Assembly (NCBI GenBank): GCA_008931825.1
Contig: QXVZ01032917.1
Span: forward strand, 153,780 to 217,779
Reading direction: 5' to 3'
DNA length: 64,000 nucleotides
DNA from: Phallusia fumigata
Lineage: Eukaryota > Chordata > Ascidiacea > Phlebobranchia > Ascidiidae
In this document: in pieces, positions 1 to 12,685 of the stretch
How the letters are laid out: every line of letters starts with the position of its first letter
Position numbering within the stretch: the stretch's first letter is position 1
Notes under the pieces: model-generated
The model's database searches: none
What the model was told of the DNA's origin: nothing
What the model saw: the letters and a program-made list of their open reading frames with translations, nothing else
Translations under genes and position numbers: made by a program

Positions 1-2722
1 CTCGTATACAGAAACCAGTTGTATCTTGACACAACCAGATATCCAGAAGCACAAAGTCAGCATCGCATGATACTTCTGGACTGGTCATGCGTCTACTCAA
101 GCAAATATTTTGTATCCATACCATTCGGAATTCAACCAGCCGTTAAGTAAGTTGACAGTAAAGGTGTTTTTGTTTCATTTTGAATAAATTGTACATTGCA
201 CTGCTAGGAAAGCGTAGTAAACGAATGTTGTAAATATGCTTTCCTACAGATTACATAAGGATCGTATCTTCTGTATACAATTGACAATGTCAGTATTTAA
301 TCAACAGTTTGTGCCAAAAATCACCATTTATACTTGAGGTTAATGGTCATCTGCTGTAGATTCCTGAAGCTCCACTTTGGATAAATAAAACTTTGTAGCA
401 TCAAATTAACCAAACACCCAACTCTACAATAATGTACAATGCTATTTTATACAGCAAACCAGAACGTCGGGTTGCTTACGGCCAGTTCACGGTAGATTTG
501 AGCGTATTTACCCGCTCCGACTTTCTCCCCGCCTCGAGGCTTCGGACCCCAGCCACGATCAGTTCCGGCCAGCGCCTTTACACGCAAGTCGAGCTGATGA
601 CGTCACAGCAAAGTGACCTCGTCGTGACGTACAAGTCGTGCCGGGCAACCAACAGTCCCCTGGAGAGTTTGAACGAAACTTTGTTCTCGCATGAACTTAT
701 TAACCGCGGGTAAGTGACAATTTGTATTTGTAGCTTTTGTGTTTGTAATGTTGAATTTGTCAAAATTTTTTACAAAAGACTCTTTTCTATGCATAATGCG
801 GCTGTTATAAATAGTTGAATCAGGTTCATGTTTTGTTGGGATGCCTAAGGCCTATCGGCATCGCGGCGTCCAATTACTGCAAACAATAAATAAATAAAAC
901 AAACATTTCGCTGCATTACACGGTGAGGTAACTTACAAGTTTCCAGAATTGATTTTCACAATATTTGGCCTAAAAACAATCGCCTCCTAAACATTAATGG
1001 AAAATGTATTTTCCTTGTTTTATATGCTCAGCTGCCCAAGTGATCGCGATCCGACAGTTTCACTCATATCGTCAGGATCAAGTACGAAGGCAAGGTTCTC
1101 CTTCCGTATGTTTATGTGGTCTGGTGAGAAGATGCCAGTCTACCTACACTGTGTTGTCACTATCTGCAACGTTACCAGATTCGAAAGCGTAAGTTTCTTG
1201 CAACCTGCAGATTTTTGCCAATATAATCAAGCTGGCCTTTATAACATTATCACATGCATTTCAAAGTTTAGTTGGATAAAATAATTCTGTCGTAAATGAG
1301 TTTTTACGATTTAAGTCTTGAAGTTAACTGGATAATTTTGATTGGTGGCCTTATTCTAATGGTTCCAAAGTATGATTTCAAGTTGGCTTTAGTAACTTGT
1401 AAAAGTTGCTTATCTGCTTTAGGGATTGTGCAGTAAATACGTTTACCGCGATTTTGCATGTTCTATTTTATCCTATGTCGGTCATAATCCAATCTCTGCA
1501 TAATTTTAAAGCGAAGGTCACCAACGTTTTGAACGCAGTGTGCCAGAAAATTAAGTAAAAATGGCAATGACTTTGCATAGCAGAATTTTGGTGTTTGGTA
1601 GAGGTTTGTACACTGATGAAAGTAAAATCGCTTTTTGTATCGGGACGATCCGCTATTTGTCAATATCGTGTCGAAAGTTAAGCCACGCAAAACAGTTACT
1701 TATTACGTCACACAAATGAAAACAACAAACTGCAGGCTATGTACGAATAAAAAAACAATAATACAAACTATAATAGAGAGTATAAAGAGAATTTTAAGAT
1801 GATTAAGGGATTTTTTATGACATGATCCTTTTACCGGAACGTTCCGGTTTACTTTCAGCGCTGGATTTGTGCCAAATAATTTGCGTTTCCAAGGGCTGAT
1901 TAACGAAATCTGTACAATTTCGGTTTACACCGATTTAAAATCCCCTGATTTAAAATATCATCTACGTGATTGCAGTAAACATGCCATTTTTAGACTTGTC
2001 GGCCGCCATGCGGTGCGAGTCTTCTCTCCAGTGCTCGGGTGCGCCGCTCAGTGGTAGACGATGCGGATCGAGAACCTGACTTGCTGTTGGCGCTCGGTCC
2101 GTTTCTCATACAAGACGATGAAACCATTAACGAAATGAATTACACCAAACTTAACACTACCCTTCCACCTGAAATGAGCAAAGCAGCAAAAACAGCAGGT
2201 AAACTTCCTTTAAGCTTTGTAGTAAACTGAGATATTGATTCTTAGTTTCCTTATTTGTTTTGTACAATCGTTTAAAACAAGCTTTAAGTTTGTTCAATCA
2301 TGTGACTTAACCAAACTGATCTAAGGTAAGATTTTCAGATCTAGGCTAAAAGCGGTATTGAAGCGTGTGTGTTTTTGTGGTGCACAATGTGTAGGCTAAT
2401 ATGTAAAACACTCGTCAAGTAATTGAAAGAAATAGCCCAAAGCTTCCAGCTCTATTAAACTAATGTTTGTGAAATACTTAATATTTGTTTTGCAGTCTCG
2501 AAACCGGAGTACTACGTTTTGGCAACTATCGGAGTGTTTGGAATTTTATGCATCGTCCTTATAAGCGTTCTTGCCTACCGTCGTTACTGGAGAAACGACG
2601 GCTACAACATGAAGGGGCGAAATCGCATGACGTCATTAGACGGTGACGTAAGGTGTTCTCCATCGCCTTCTGTAAGAACAATATCACACGGTCGGATAGA
2701 AGAACTTGACGATTGTATTTAA
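1..2722 (+). CDS. Zona pellucida (ZP) domain transmembrane protein, 5' end outside window
   Basis: Five coding exons join in phase: 1-146, 455-709, 1032-1188, 1994-2198 and 2496-2722 (stop TAA), giving at least 329 residues. The first exon carries the end of a ZP-N half with the Cys-Val-Tyr signature. Exon 2 has the ZP-C pattern LYTQVEL followed by YKSCRATNSP, and exon 3 opens with GCPSDRDP. Exon 4 has paired cysteines (TCRPPCG), then a furin-type site RVRRS. Exon 5 encodes one hydrophobic helix (about 20 residues, ATIGVFGILCIVLISVLAY) and a short basic cytoplasmic tail. Family knowledge: ZP modules polymerise into extracellular matrix or egg coat after furin-type cleavage between the ZP module and the membrane anchor. 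The N-terminal part and signal peptide lie upstream of the window. The ZP assignment is firm; the specific paralog is unknown. Confidence 0.88.
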
Positions 2723-3214
2723 TGTTTTCTGTCATCGACGAATCTAAAAAGGAGTTGTTGAGTAAACTTGTTTTTCCGAGGAGCACTTTTCCCGTGAGAA
2801 AAAATGTGTGTTGTTTACAAAAAACTATCGCACATGCCTGGCGGGCATTTTACAAATGTTTTTCGAAACAAACCAACAACGTTAAATGAATTAACACAAA
2901 CCTTTAGCAGGAAAACAGGCGAAAATATCTTGACATGTTTTTAGTACCACTTAAAACGAAGGACTACCTCTCAGCCTCGACGAAATCTTTTTCCCTGTGA
3001 TCCATGTTTTTATTTGTTGTTTTTGCTTGTTTCATTTTGCACGTTTTCTTTATTTTCCTTTTTGCTTTTTGGCTGTGTTGTATGCATACGTAAAATAAAA
3101 CAAACTCACGTTGCAAACATTTATTTAGTTTTATAGAATAAATTCGTTTCAACAAGTGCCGTTTTTATTTTACGGTCAAAACAAAATCACATCGCAAAAC
3201 CGTAAAACGAATTC

Positions 3215-3342
3215 TGCTAGATGGCGCTAAGGAACTTACGACTGACAGGCGCTCGACCCATATACAGACATAGAAACTGATCGGGATTCGTCCTCGGAAT
3301 CGTCCCGGGTTCGAACCCCGTGAAAAAAAAAATAAAAAAAAA
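3215..3342 (+). repeat. Possible tRNA-derived SINE fragment
   Basis: The sequence GGGTTCGAACCCC at about 3307 matches a pol III B box and is followed after a few bases by an A-rich tail (about 3323-3342). A TGGCGCTAAGG-like stretch near 3221 could be a degenerate A box. Bases 3249-3276 (GCTCGACCCATATACAGACA and on) recur on the minus strand at 57061-57088, which shows the segment is dispersed. No full cloverleaf can be drawn, so this is not called a tRNA gene. Confidence 0.4.
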
Positions 3343-3360
3343 GCCCGTTCTTAAACTTTT

Positions 3361-3455
3361 TTTGTATCAATAAATAAAACTTTGGTATTAAATTGGGGGT
3401 CTTTAAACTAAATCTTAGCGGCGATGCGTCGAAAGTTCAACCAACTTTTTCAAGG
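3361..3455 (+). repeat. Diverged dispersed repeat, copy 1 (other copy about 23012-23105)
   Basis: An interrupted match links this stretch with about 23012-23105. Shared blocks include AACTTTGGTA, GTCTTTA and CAACCAACTTTTT, in the same order and spacing. By eye alignment only; origin unknown. Confidence 0.35.
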
Positions 3456-4749
3456 GCTTAGTATCGAAAAAGTTGCAGAAACAACGGTGTTCGGAAAAGT
3501 TGCTAACCACCACAAAACGCACGAACTTTCTACTTACTTACGCAAGTTCATGTCTGCTTTTGAGAATATCTGGACCTTGCGATTTCCTGACACCAACGAC
3601 AGCTAGGTCACGAGGTTACAGAAATTCGGCATAAGTGTGACACACATTGAACAAAATGCCTTTTATCTTGGTACATGTACTTTATTAAAATTATGTAGCC
3701 TTTACCGTTTATCACAAAAAATTACAACACACAACAAGTGCACACGAATATTTTGATCATTCAAGTTCAGATGTTGCATATTAAGTTCGAAGATAGCCAA
3801 ATTACGGAGAAAATGTCACAACAAAGCGTCTGATGCATCGTCGCAATGTTAACTGGGCGTTATAACTTGGCAGCGCAGAATGCAAAACACATACTTTTAC
3901 TGGGTATATTACATTCTTTGGCGACAAATGAATAACGTGAATGAATAGCAGCAAAGCGCATGGCATTAAAAATAAATTTGCAACATTTAGTAATACTCGA
4001 ATAAAAAATTATAGGTTTTAAAAATTAGTAAAAAAACTACAATGAAAATAGTGTGAAAATAAAATCCTACAAACGTATGAAATAAAAGGTTCGAAAACAG
4101 TAATAGTTGAAGTTGTACCATTTCTACAAAAACACGACAAACCACATGGAACTGAACCAAAGATTTTGCGATACAACTGCTGATCATATCTATACTGCAA
4201 ACATATAACACAACACAGTTTTGGGAGGTGAGCTCTCTGCGGTTTTACACTTTTAACAACAATATAAAAAGCCGACGATTCGAGGAAAATTGGCCGACGT
4301 TTGTACTTGGCGCACGCGTATATATTTACAATTTAACCAGTCTTTTGCCATTATGAAACACACCGAATAGGACTTCGGGTCTGGTCCATGAAATGGGACA
4401 TAAAACGAAAAACGTAAGATCAATTCTATTGGCCCCAAGACACGAACCCTTATTGGCAAGCAAAATTATTGTGGCGTCAGGTAGAAGGTCCACCACAAGC
4501 TCCTTTGACATGATTGTCAGGCGTGCAGATCTAAACTTGCGATTGATTGCGTTTTTATCGCAAAAATATGTTTTCATGTACCACACGGATAATTAAATGG
4601 AATACAAAATCTACAAAAAAAACATGGCTAAAAGTCTTTGTGCAGTCATATTACGATAATTGAGCTTCAATATAGGCACTGCACCAAGTCTCTTTCGCCT
4701 TGCAAGTAAACCGGGCCACAGTAGGCACAAGGGATTATATGCCAAGAAT

Positions 4750-7700
4750 CTACTCCCAATACGGTTTCAGATACTTGTATGACACGTAACCGGCACCGCA
4801 CAGCACACTCAGCACACAGATACCTTTGAGGGCACGAGCCACAGTCGACCTTTTCTTGCTGACTCGCCACGAGGTACTGGTTTGAAATGCTGGCGAAACG
4901 ATTGTGGAGGACTGAAGGGTACATGCCTCTGTATCGTTATTGTTGCTGTTGGTGTTTTTGTGGAGCTGGACAACCTCGTTAGCAGCTCGCTGACCGGCCT
5001 CAACTGCCCCATCTATGTACCCCGTCCACTTGCGAGCTGTTTCGGTACCTGCCCAGTGTACTCTGTAAGGCGTACAATAGTGAGTGGGTTTAATTAACAA
5101 AGCGTTATCGTCTGTTGGTTTGACTTGACTCACATGTTTGTTAAATAGTGCGGACTGCGTTTTGGGGACAGTCCGTTAAAGTTATGTTGACTGTGATTTT
5201 TGCAAGTCAGTAAGTTTTACTGCCGTCATTGTCTGGACCTTACAAGGTGCAACAAGATTCGGTGTGTTACAAAGTGCAACCTAAAACACGCTTTAGATTT
5301 TCTGTAAATTTTTAGAGCATGTGTGGTGTAAACCTGTCATTAGGCAACCTTTTTGTTGTCAGAGTCCAGTTTTTTTCAAACAGAGTCAAATTTTCAGGGC
5401 TTGCTGAATGATCAGGCTAGTAAATTATAGAATGCAAAATCACGTAAAACGAGTAATCAACGATTAAAAGTGGCCTAGTGCTAGATGGCCTAAAATCAAC
5501 GAAATCAAGTTAGGTTTCATATGTACAAATACGTATGAATCAGATGCAACCCTGTACATCATTTGCAGTGAAAAGTGCAGTAAACAAACGTGCAATGTTA
5601 TGTAAACACAAGTCCATCATGTCCCCTATCAAGGATTGACTTTTATAAACAGGATTTACGTGCAGCAAAGATTAATGCAGCAAGATTAATGACCTATCAA
5701 AGACAGCCACACTAAAGACAATAGCACTTGGTTTTCAATATATGCCTAATTAAAAACAGATGTAGAATCGTGGCGCACAGGAATACATAAACGTATTGCC
5801 ATCTCAACTAACTCAAAAGGCTTCTCACAGTTTTATGAAAAGCCTTTATTCCATTCAACAGTAATGTGTGTGAAAACCCTAAAGTGTTTAGAAAAATAGT
5901 TTCTTATGTTTTGCCACATATCCCAATCTATTGCACTTTGACCCTTTGAATATGTCACATGGTTCCACCAAAGGTTTGACATTTACTTCATGTTCGCTTG
6001 TGGCTGCACGTTGCCACTAATGTATCAAATATAGGGTTTGTTTGCCTGTGCTGCCTGTTTTGCAGTGCGGCATACAAGGCGATAAAAACCAGCTGGCACG
6101 CAAGCGCACCCTGTGTGCAACCAAAACTGCAGTGGTCAGAGACAAAGGCCCCATAACTAGACGAAAACGTATTGTTTCTATGGGTAATGCTTGCACGGGC
6201 AAATCAAATCAAAAGCTATGAGAAATCTGCTTAAAACACTGTTAACATAACCTTCAAATGACAAGCAGAAGTTACGGAGGTAACATTATTGCCTTAAGTT
6301 TACAGAACCACAGTACCAGACTGGCTCATGAAAATATGCAACCGGTGTATTCTTGAGCAGCCTATCATATCAACTTTTATACAATGCATGGTGTGGGCTT
6401 GTTTTAAAATGGTCATGCTTATTTCTGTATACATAACATGTTTGATCTTTTTTCCTACTGGGAGTAACACAGCCTAGATTGCGGGTAGACAACCTTTGTT
6501 ATGATGCCATGGTTGGCACATAAGGTGGATATTTAAACTGATTTACAAGTTCATGTTTCAATACATTTTGCGAGTCAAGTTTTGCGACCTCTTTGTTTCA
6601 AAGCAGTGATGTCATCAACATGGCACACAAAGTCATTAACATTAGTACATAATTTGTAAACTGACACAATGCGTTCAAAAGGTTGCCGCCCCCTAGTCCA
6701 GATGGATGTTAAGACTATGGTTCAGAAGTACGCTACGTGCTCAATCTAAATTCACAAAATTAACAACTTGGTGCTAGACCACCCACCAAGTATGCAATCA
6801 AACATCTAACTGACCTGCCAAACGGTTCACGCAGAGCATGGTGAAAGTATAGAAGGCAACCAGGTTGCATTACACTGACAGGGCATCCACCATTGTAAGG
6901 CTCCAAACCCCAGTCTTTATCTTCATAGTGAATAAGTTGGTTGGAAGCTTCCCGTCCCAGCATAGAAACTAAGGCCTCTACAACAGCTTGCTGTCGTTCA
7001 GCCACCTGAATCAAATTCCTTTGTTACCAATTATTAAAAATTATGTTTGAAAAATAAGTTACCACTTTTTTAATAGATGATCTGCAAACAGTGCCCTTTG
7101 TGTTTTAAATTTAGATTTTCAAATATATGTACCAACAAATATAGCCAAAGTAGAAAATAGCCAAAATCAACTTTTGTGGTTTGTGTAAATTGGCCCGAAG
7201 GGTGCACAACAACCTAATCAAAATTTGGTTTGCAACATATCAAAACAAACTGAAAAACAGCAGCTGTCACTATCAGCAACCGTAAAAACTCAGTTTCTTT
7301 TGCTATAAAAGGCTAGGTGAATAAATAGATACGATTTATTAATTATTACGATTTGTAAAAATTTGTTGGTCAAAAGTTTATACATACCGATTTATGTGTC
7401 CAATAGGTTGCATGTTCAGCACATATAAAGCCAACCAGTGCTGGATTGCCCTTAAAGCTAGTCGCATCCATAGTAACGGACAAAGGGCCTGTGGAGCATG
7501 GGTTTACCACAGATGTAGTCTCACCAGAGGCACCAACTTTCTGTAACAAACACCATAATAAATTTTGATTCATCACATCTACATGAAAAAGTAAGTTGAT
7601 GGAACATTAATTTTAACCTTGTTTCATCCAAATTTAAGATACCCCAAAGAAAGGTAAATCATATGTCAACACTGTTAATGACAATTTTCATCAAATATTT

Positions 7701-10700
7701 ATTAGTAAACTGGTTGACTTAACCAGTGACTTTTCATATGGTTTGCCACCAAATATTGCAACTTAAAATGTTGCATTTGGCGAAATTGACATATGATTGC
7801 AATACCTGCAACCACTATATCTTTGCAATTAAAAAGTGTGCTGTGGCACAAAAACACTTTAAAGAATCGGTCAAGTTTCAGGTCAAAATATGCTACACAA
7901 CACAGAAAAAATACAATAATTAGTTACCTTCCAGAAAGCAGTTTTATAAGTTACAATAAACTTAATAAGATGACCGACAGGCATCCGGTCTCCAAGTCTT
8001 CGTCTGTCTATTGGAAGCTCAGGGGAAAATGATATGTGGTTTACTAAGTGTGGGGGAATGGCAACAATTACAAACTGTGCATGGTAGGTTGTGTCATCTT
8101 TAGTTGTTACAACACATGGCCCGGAGTTTGTCTGGAGAAAAAATTGTAAAGATATTTTCCTTTTTACAGTGGAAAAAACTGGATCACACCCTCCAAAATG
8201 TTTAAACAGCAATACAAGGCCAGCTATTTATGTTCCATTTCCCCATTTGCCACCAAACCTCCTTTACTGCAACAAAAAGTTGGAAATCCTTTGGACTATT
8301 TATGGAGTTGTATCAGGCCATCAGGCAATCAGAGCAAAAATGACTGGACTGGGTAAATGTGGATGGTGAATTTTGGCATGCACGCTTATCAACATGATGT
8401 GTTACTTTTTAATGTGGAAAGTTAGGATATAAATGAGCGAAAATCTTGTGCTTGCATAACATGCACAACATTGCTTTAATAAATAAAATGGTATTTTGGT
8501 GCTGCAATACAAGTTTAGGTTTAGTTTAATATTATTCCAAGCTGGGGTGTTTAAAGTATTGGATTGGAATACAGATTTCAAGTTGGACATTGAATGTTTT
8601 TTTTCAAATATGTAACTTGATGACACCAAGAAGCCTTAACTATAAGTGTTTATTTTGCAGGAACAAATGACATCGGTCCAATCTGTCTTATTTTCATTGG
8701 ACTTAACAATATGGACCCAAGCAGTATAGCAATCTAGCTTTTTTTGGTGTGCCTTGACATGTAAGTTGCCAGCTTAGTCAGCTCAAAGAAGTGACATTAA
8801 ACATTTGTTGAACATACCTGCTTTATGCTAACAACAGGCTGGTTGCACTTCACTCTCTGGGCACCAATTCTATCTTTTAACTTCTCTGGTAAACATGATG
8901 CCGTTTCCTAAACATTAATATACAAAGTTATTTCCTGTTAAAAAGCTGTTTCTCATTAGCAAATTCGTTGTTTTTGGTCACATTACAGACCGCTTGAATT
9001 TGATCATTTTGCTATTGCACAAAAAAAAAATTTGATTAACAATCCATGCCCTTGCTTTACACTTAGTATTGTATAAGTCCAGAAAAATCCAAGGCAAATG
9101 AAATAATCAATATTACCATGATTCAATAAACTGAAATCAGTTAAGAGGTTAAAACCAAATGTTCACCTTAAAAAAACACAACAGAGTTATTCTGTTTACT
9201 ATTATGAATAGTTAAAACAAACAAAAACATTTCCATGCTATAAAACTACATTACAATTCACTACCTGAACCCGTAACTCTTGTGCATCACCAGCACCATG
9301 GTCAAGAAGTCGATTTAAGTCACCGGAAAGAGCGATATAGTACAAAAAGTAAAAAAGTGACAGTTGAGAAGGCTCAGTTCCAAACACAGTTCTTATGATA
9401 CATGCAAGAGTATCTGAGGTCGCTGTTACAACAAATTTTGGGTTTAGTTTTCAGGCATCATCAGCAGTTCAATGAAAATAAAAATAAACACATTAAACAG
9501 GACTTACCTTTGCATCTTGATGACTGATGTATAAATGTTTGTACAGTCATGCTGTCCCATTTGTTTGCAAGCTTTGCTGATGCTGGACTGCTCAATGGAA
9601 TTTGTGCAGCCATTTTGTCTATCTAAATTTGTGTAGGAATTGAACTTTTTTTGCATTGGATTTTTATAATGACTACAGCTGCTTTCACCAACCCCTAACA
9701 GTATGTGGAAAGACATCATTATAGTTCACAATTTAAACACTAATTAAACAATATAAAAAAACTTCAAAAATTCTTAGCCTGAGAAGTATGTAAGAATGCA
9801 TAATAATTACAAGGTTTCTGATTTATCAACACTGTCCCAAACCACATGTGGCATTGCACAAAATTTTGTCCAAAACTGAAAAACCCAACAAACCTTGGTC
9901 TAGTAACAAATTACAGATTACATAAACAGTCATAGTTTAAAACGATGTCTAACATTTTTCTGAAACCCTTAACGTTTGATAGAAAAAAACAGTTCAAAAC
10001 ATGCCATTGGTTCAAAAAGCACTAATCTACTGCAAGAAAAAATATAGATTTTACACATGCAATATTTTGTGGGAAATTGATGTACTCACGACCCACAAAA
10101 TTTGTTGCGCAACCCACTGCAGGGTTGCGACCCTTAGTTTGGGGAGCTCTGGTTAAAACAACACTGCTTTTCAATCAAAAGAATGTTACCTTTTTCACTA
10201 TTTGATGTAGGTCTATCAACTCAAACACACCCAATGATGGATAAAGTCCCTTGTATACACGCAGATCTGATACATTGTACATCAGCAGTTTTTTTTCTCC
10301 ATGAGAATACTGTGAGAATGTTCCAAGACCAAAATTTTCCAGAAGTTGGAGTACATATACTTGGGAACTTAAATGGACAAGTAACATTAATTTGACATTA
10401 AAGATGCAAAATACTGCTCTTATCCTTCTCACCTTGAAACCCATTGCCCCCCTAAGTCCCATTTGTCTGTTCCATTGGCTGAAGCCTGAAGGTAAGGTTT
10501 TACTACAAAGTCTACCTCCAATTCTGTCTGTTAAAAATGTTTTAAAATGCCATCAATAAAAAATGCCATAGATCTAAATATGTCTAACGCAAGCATACAA
10601 AAAAAGTATACCTTTGGCTTCCAAAACAATAACATCCAATTTTTCACTTGTCAGTTGCTGTAATTCATGTGCAGCTGCAAGTCCAGATATTCCAGCACCA

Positions 10701-10735
10701 ATTACAACAACATCAACACATACAGGGTCAGGCAT
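4750..10735 (-). CDS. Monoamine oxidase-like flavoenzyme, tail-anchored
   Basis: Ten coding exons on the minus strand: 10612-10735, 10433-10527, 10190-10367, 9508-9622, 9265-9422, 8818-8907, 7928-8131, 7388-7540, 6815-7005 and 4750-5062, about 540 residues. MAO is about 520-527. Exon 1 starts MPDPVC and carries the dinucleotide-binding loop [13 protein letters not shown]. Later landmarks are [32 protein letters not shown] with the flavin-contacting Lys, EPYNGGC with the Cys that carries covalent FAD in MAO-A/B, and [16 protein letters not shown]. The last exon ends in a hydrophobic helix plus short basic tail, as in the mitochondrial outer-membrane anchor of MAO. The expected reaction is oxidative deamination of amines to aldehyde, ammonia and peroxide. 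Two oddities are reported as findings: the RIGGR motif in exon 2 is out of frame with DLGGQW, and the residue after the FAD-binding Cys is Pro, not Tyr. Confidence 0.9.
6601..6703 (+). repeat. Dispersed CRE-like repeat, copy 1
   Basis: Member of a family also at about 29362-29470, 52130-52226, 52667-52763 and 60420-60537 (minus strand). Shared core: GTGAYGTCAT, then CATGGCACRCGAAGTCATTA, then CATAATTTGTAAACT. This copy lies in the last intron of the MAO-like gene, and its palindrome is mutated to TGATGTCA. Confidence 0.7.
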
Positions 10736-10897
10736 TATCCTGACCACAGACAAAATAGGATAAACTGCATAAAAATATAGGATACCATAGGCTATGTAGG
10801 ATATCAATTAAGCAGTCAAGCAATGAGTCAGTATTCGCCACTAAAAAGTAGATCACTAATAAGATCACCCCAGAGTGTATTCCACTACAAAAACTGG

Positions 10898-11405
10898 CAC
10901 ACAATGCAATATCTAGAGAACTAAAAATAACAGGACTCTGAAATTTTATTCAATGATATTTTTTAGGCTATTTAAACATAATTTTAACATTTGTTCTAGC
11001 AAACCGGAAACATATCAGAATATTTCTAACAAATATAATATATGCACATAAAAATATACAGTGAGCAGACCCAAAAAGATAAGGTATGATTTTGTTGTTT
11101 GTGGAGCGTGCCAGACGCGGTTTGTTCTAAGAACTCAGGTAAAAACAGCGATGAGTTTTTGGGTCAGCTCACTGTATACTTTTATGTGCATATATCATAT
11201 TTGTTAGAAATATTCTGATATGTTTCCGGTTTGCTAGAACAAATGTTGAAATTATGTTTAAATAGCCTAAAAAATCATTGGTTAAAATTTCCTGTTATTT
11301 TTAGTTTTCTAGATATTGCATTGTGTGACTGTGACCTGACTGAGTCCTTAAAACAAACCGCGTCTGGCACGCTCCAGCAAACAACAAAATCATACCTTAT
11401 CTTTT
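10898..11405. mobile_element. Interleaved inverted-repeat element (MITE-like)
   Basis: Arm A, about 10898-11075, is repeated as its reverse complement at about 11156-11329. A second pair, B (about 11079-11132, GATAAGGTATGATTTTGTTG and on) and B' (about 11347-11405), is interleaved in the order A B A' B'. No ORF lies inside. This suggests a MITE with B/B' as terminal repeats next to a second, partial copy of its interior. Confidence 0.65.
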
Positions 11406-12122
11406 GATATGTTCGGTTTAGGGCGCTGAGAATTTGCACAGAACTTGAGTGGAGCTACCCGACTTCAAAAATGTAAAAAAAATTTTTTGCTAAAAACCCT
11501 AAATTTCGGAATTCAATTTTGGGTGGAAATACCCCGTTTTTGGAACAAAAAATAAAAATGGCAATTATCTCACATAGTTAGATTTTTTTGTACAACTGTT
11601 ACCATTGTTAAAATCTAAGCCGTTTGGGCCTGTCATAGGGGGATCAGGTGTTAATATTCAAAAGGTGTTCATACCGATATTGATCGTAGTGCACCTGCTT
11701 CCAACTTTTGTCACCACGTTTGGGACCCTAAAAGTCGGTTGTTTCTCATGAAACTCGCAGGGATTATTAACACGGTTATTGACTTTGTTCAGTAAAAAAA
11801 TGATTTAAAATGATTAAATACTGAAAAGTAATATGCGATTTAAAGTTATGACCGTCAAAGCATAAAGTCCGAAACGACTACAATCCATTTTCGTTTCAAA
11901 AAACGTACTAAAAAGAAGTTCAGAGGCGATCAAACACACCACAAAAGTGATTGTGGCATACCCACCCTTCTTCACAATCAAAATCAAACAATAATATTCA
12001 CTCTACGCAAATTAATATCTCAATGAAGTTTTTAAGTCATCCGGCGGTNCTCTACGCAAATTAATATCTCAATGAAGTTTTTAAGTCATCCGGCGGTCTT
12101 TCATTAGACCTACATTTTTAAT
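11406..12122. other. Gene-free stretch with single-N join at 12049
   Basis: No coding sequence was seen. Bases 12001-12048 are repeated exactly at 12050-12097 on either side of the single N at 12049, which points to two unmerged overlapping sequence ends. Confidence 0.7.
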
Positions 12123-12685
12123 ATGATTGCTCAATGCACGCACCACTTTCATTTGGCAATCAAGCCACTGCCAGGCCTTATTCTACGTTCCATGCCGTTT
12201 TCAAGAAGCCCAAATTCGTCATTCTACCAAAGGGGAAACGACTGTTCATATTCGCTGGAAATTCATAACTCGCGCGTATTGCCGCCACCGAGCTTGCCAG
12301 CAAACAATCGTGCGCGAACAGCCCGAATCCGCCCAAAGTGTCCACTTTCAACCCAAATATCTGGCGAACCAACCACAACACTTTATTACCTTTCCCTGTG
12401 AATATGACTGCTCAATGCACCTGAATTTTGCTGTTGAGCTGTGTTTGGTTTGCGAAATATTTGGGTTGAAAGTTGGCACTTTGGGCTGGGGGCCTACGAT
12501 TGTTTGTTGGCAAGCTCGGCGGCGGCAATACGCGCGGGTTATGAATTTCAACTGAATATTAAGTGGAGCGCCCCCACCCGTAGAATGACGAATTTGGGCT
12601 TTTTGGAAACGGCATGTGATGTAGAATAAGGGTGTAGCAGCGGCTTGTGGGCCGTTTAAACGTGTCAGGCGCATTGAGCAGTCAT
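12123..12685. mobile_element. Fold-back / MITE-like element, nested
   Basis: Long inverted repeats of about 250 bp (about 12123-12377 against about 12448-12685) end in ATGAYTGCTCAATGC and its complement. A third copy of the terminal motif in forward direction at 12404-12421 suggests a second, inner element (12404-12685). Open frames here mirror each other on both strands, as expected of an inverted repeat and not of genes. A partial relative (GCGAGATATTTGGGTTGAAA) lies at about 12804-12825. Confidence 0.65.

Larger units (their letters stand above)
2723..4749. other. Intergenic stretch between ZP gene and MAO-like gene (convergent)
   Basis: The two flanking genes converge here, so the stretch should hold both 3' UTRs. 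Short ORFs at 3424-3606 (+), 4326-4586 (-) and 4393-4596 (+) lack recognisable homology and overlap each other on opposite strands, so I do not call them genes. A TTTATT near 3675 (AATAAA on the minus strand) could be the MAO-like polyadenylation signal. A tRNA-like fragment lies at about 3215-3342. Confidence 0.5.

Noticed and set aside
598-2640. TGACGTCA motifs at about 598 and 2628 as CRE sites
   Set aside because: Both fall inside ZP coding exons and are not accompanied by the dispersed-repeat context of the other copies.
3301-3320. GGGTTCGAACCCC as a functional tRNA gene
   Set aside because: Only the B box and an A-tail are present; acceptor, D and anticodon arms cannot be drawn. Kept as a possible SINE fragment.
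12127-12674. Overlapping open frames of 108-142 codons on both strands
   Set aside because: They are mirror frames within a long inverted repeat (MITE) and resemble each other rather than any gene.
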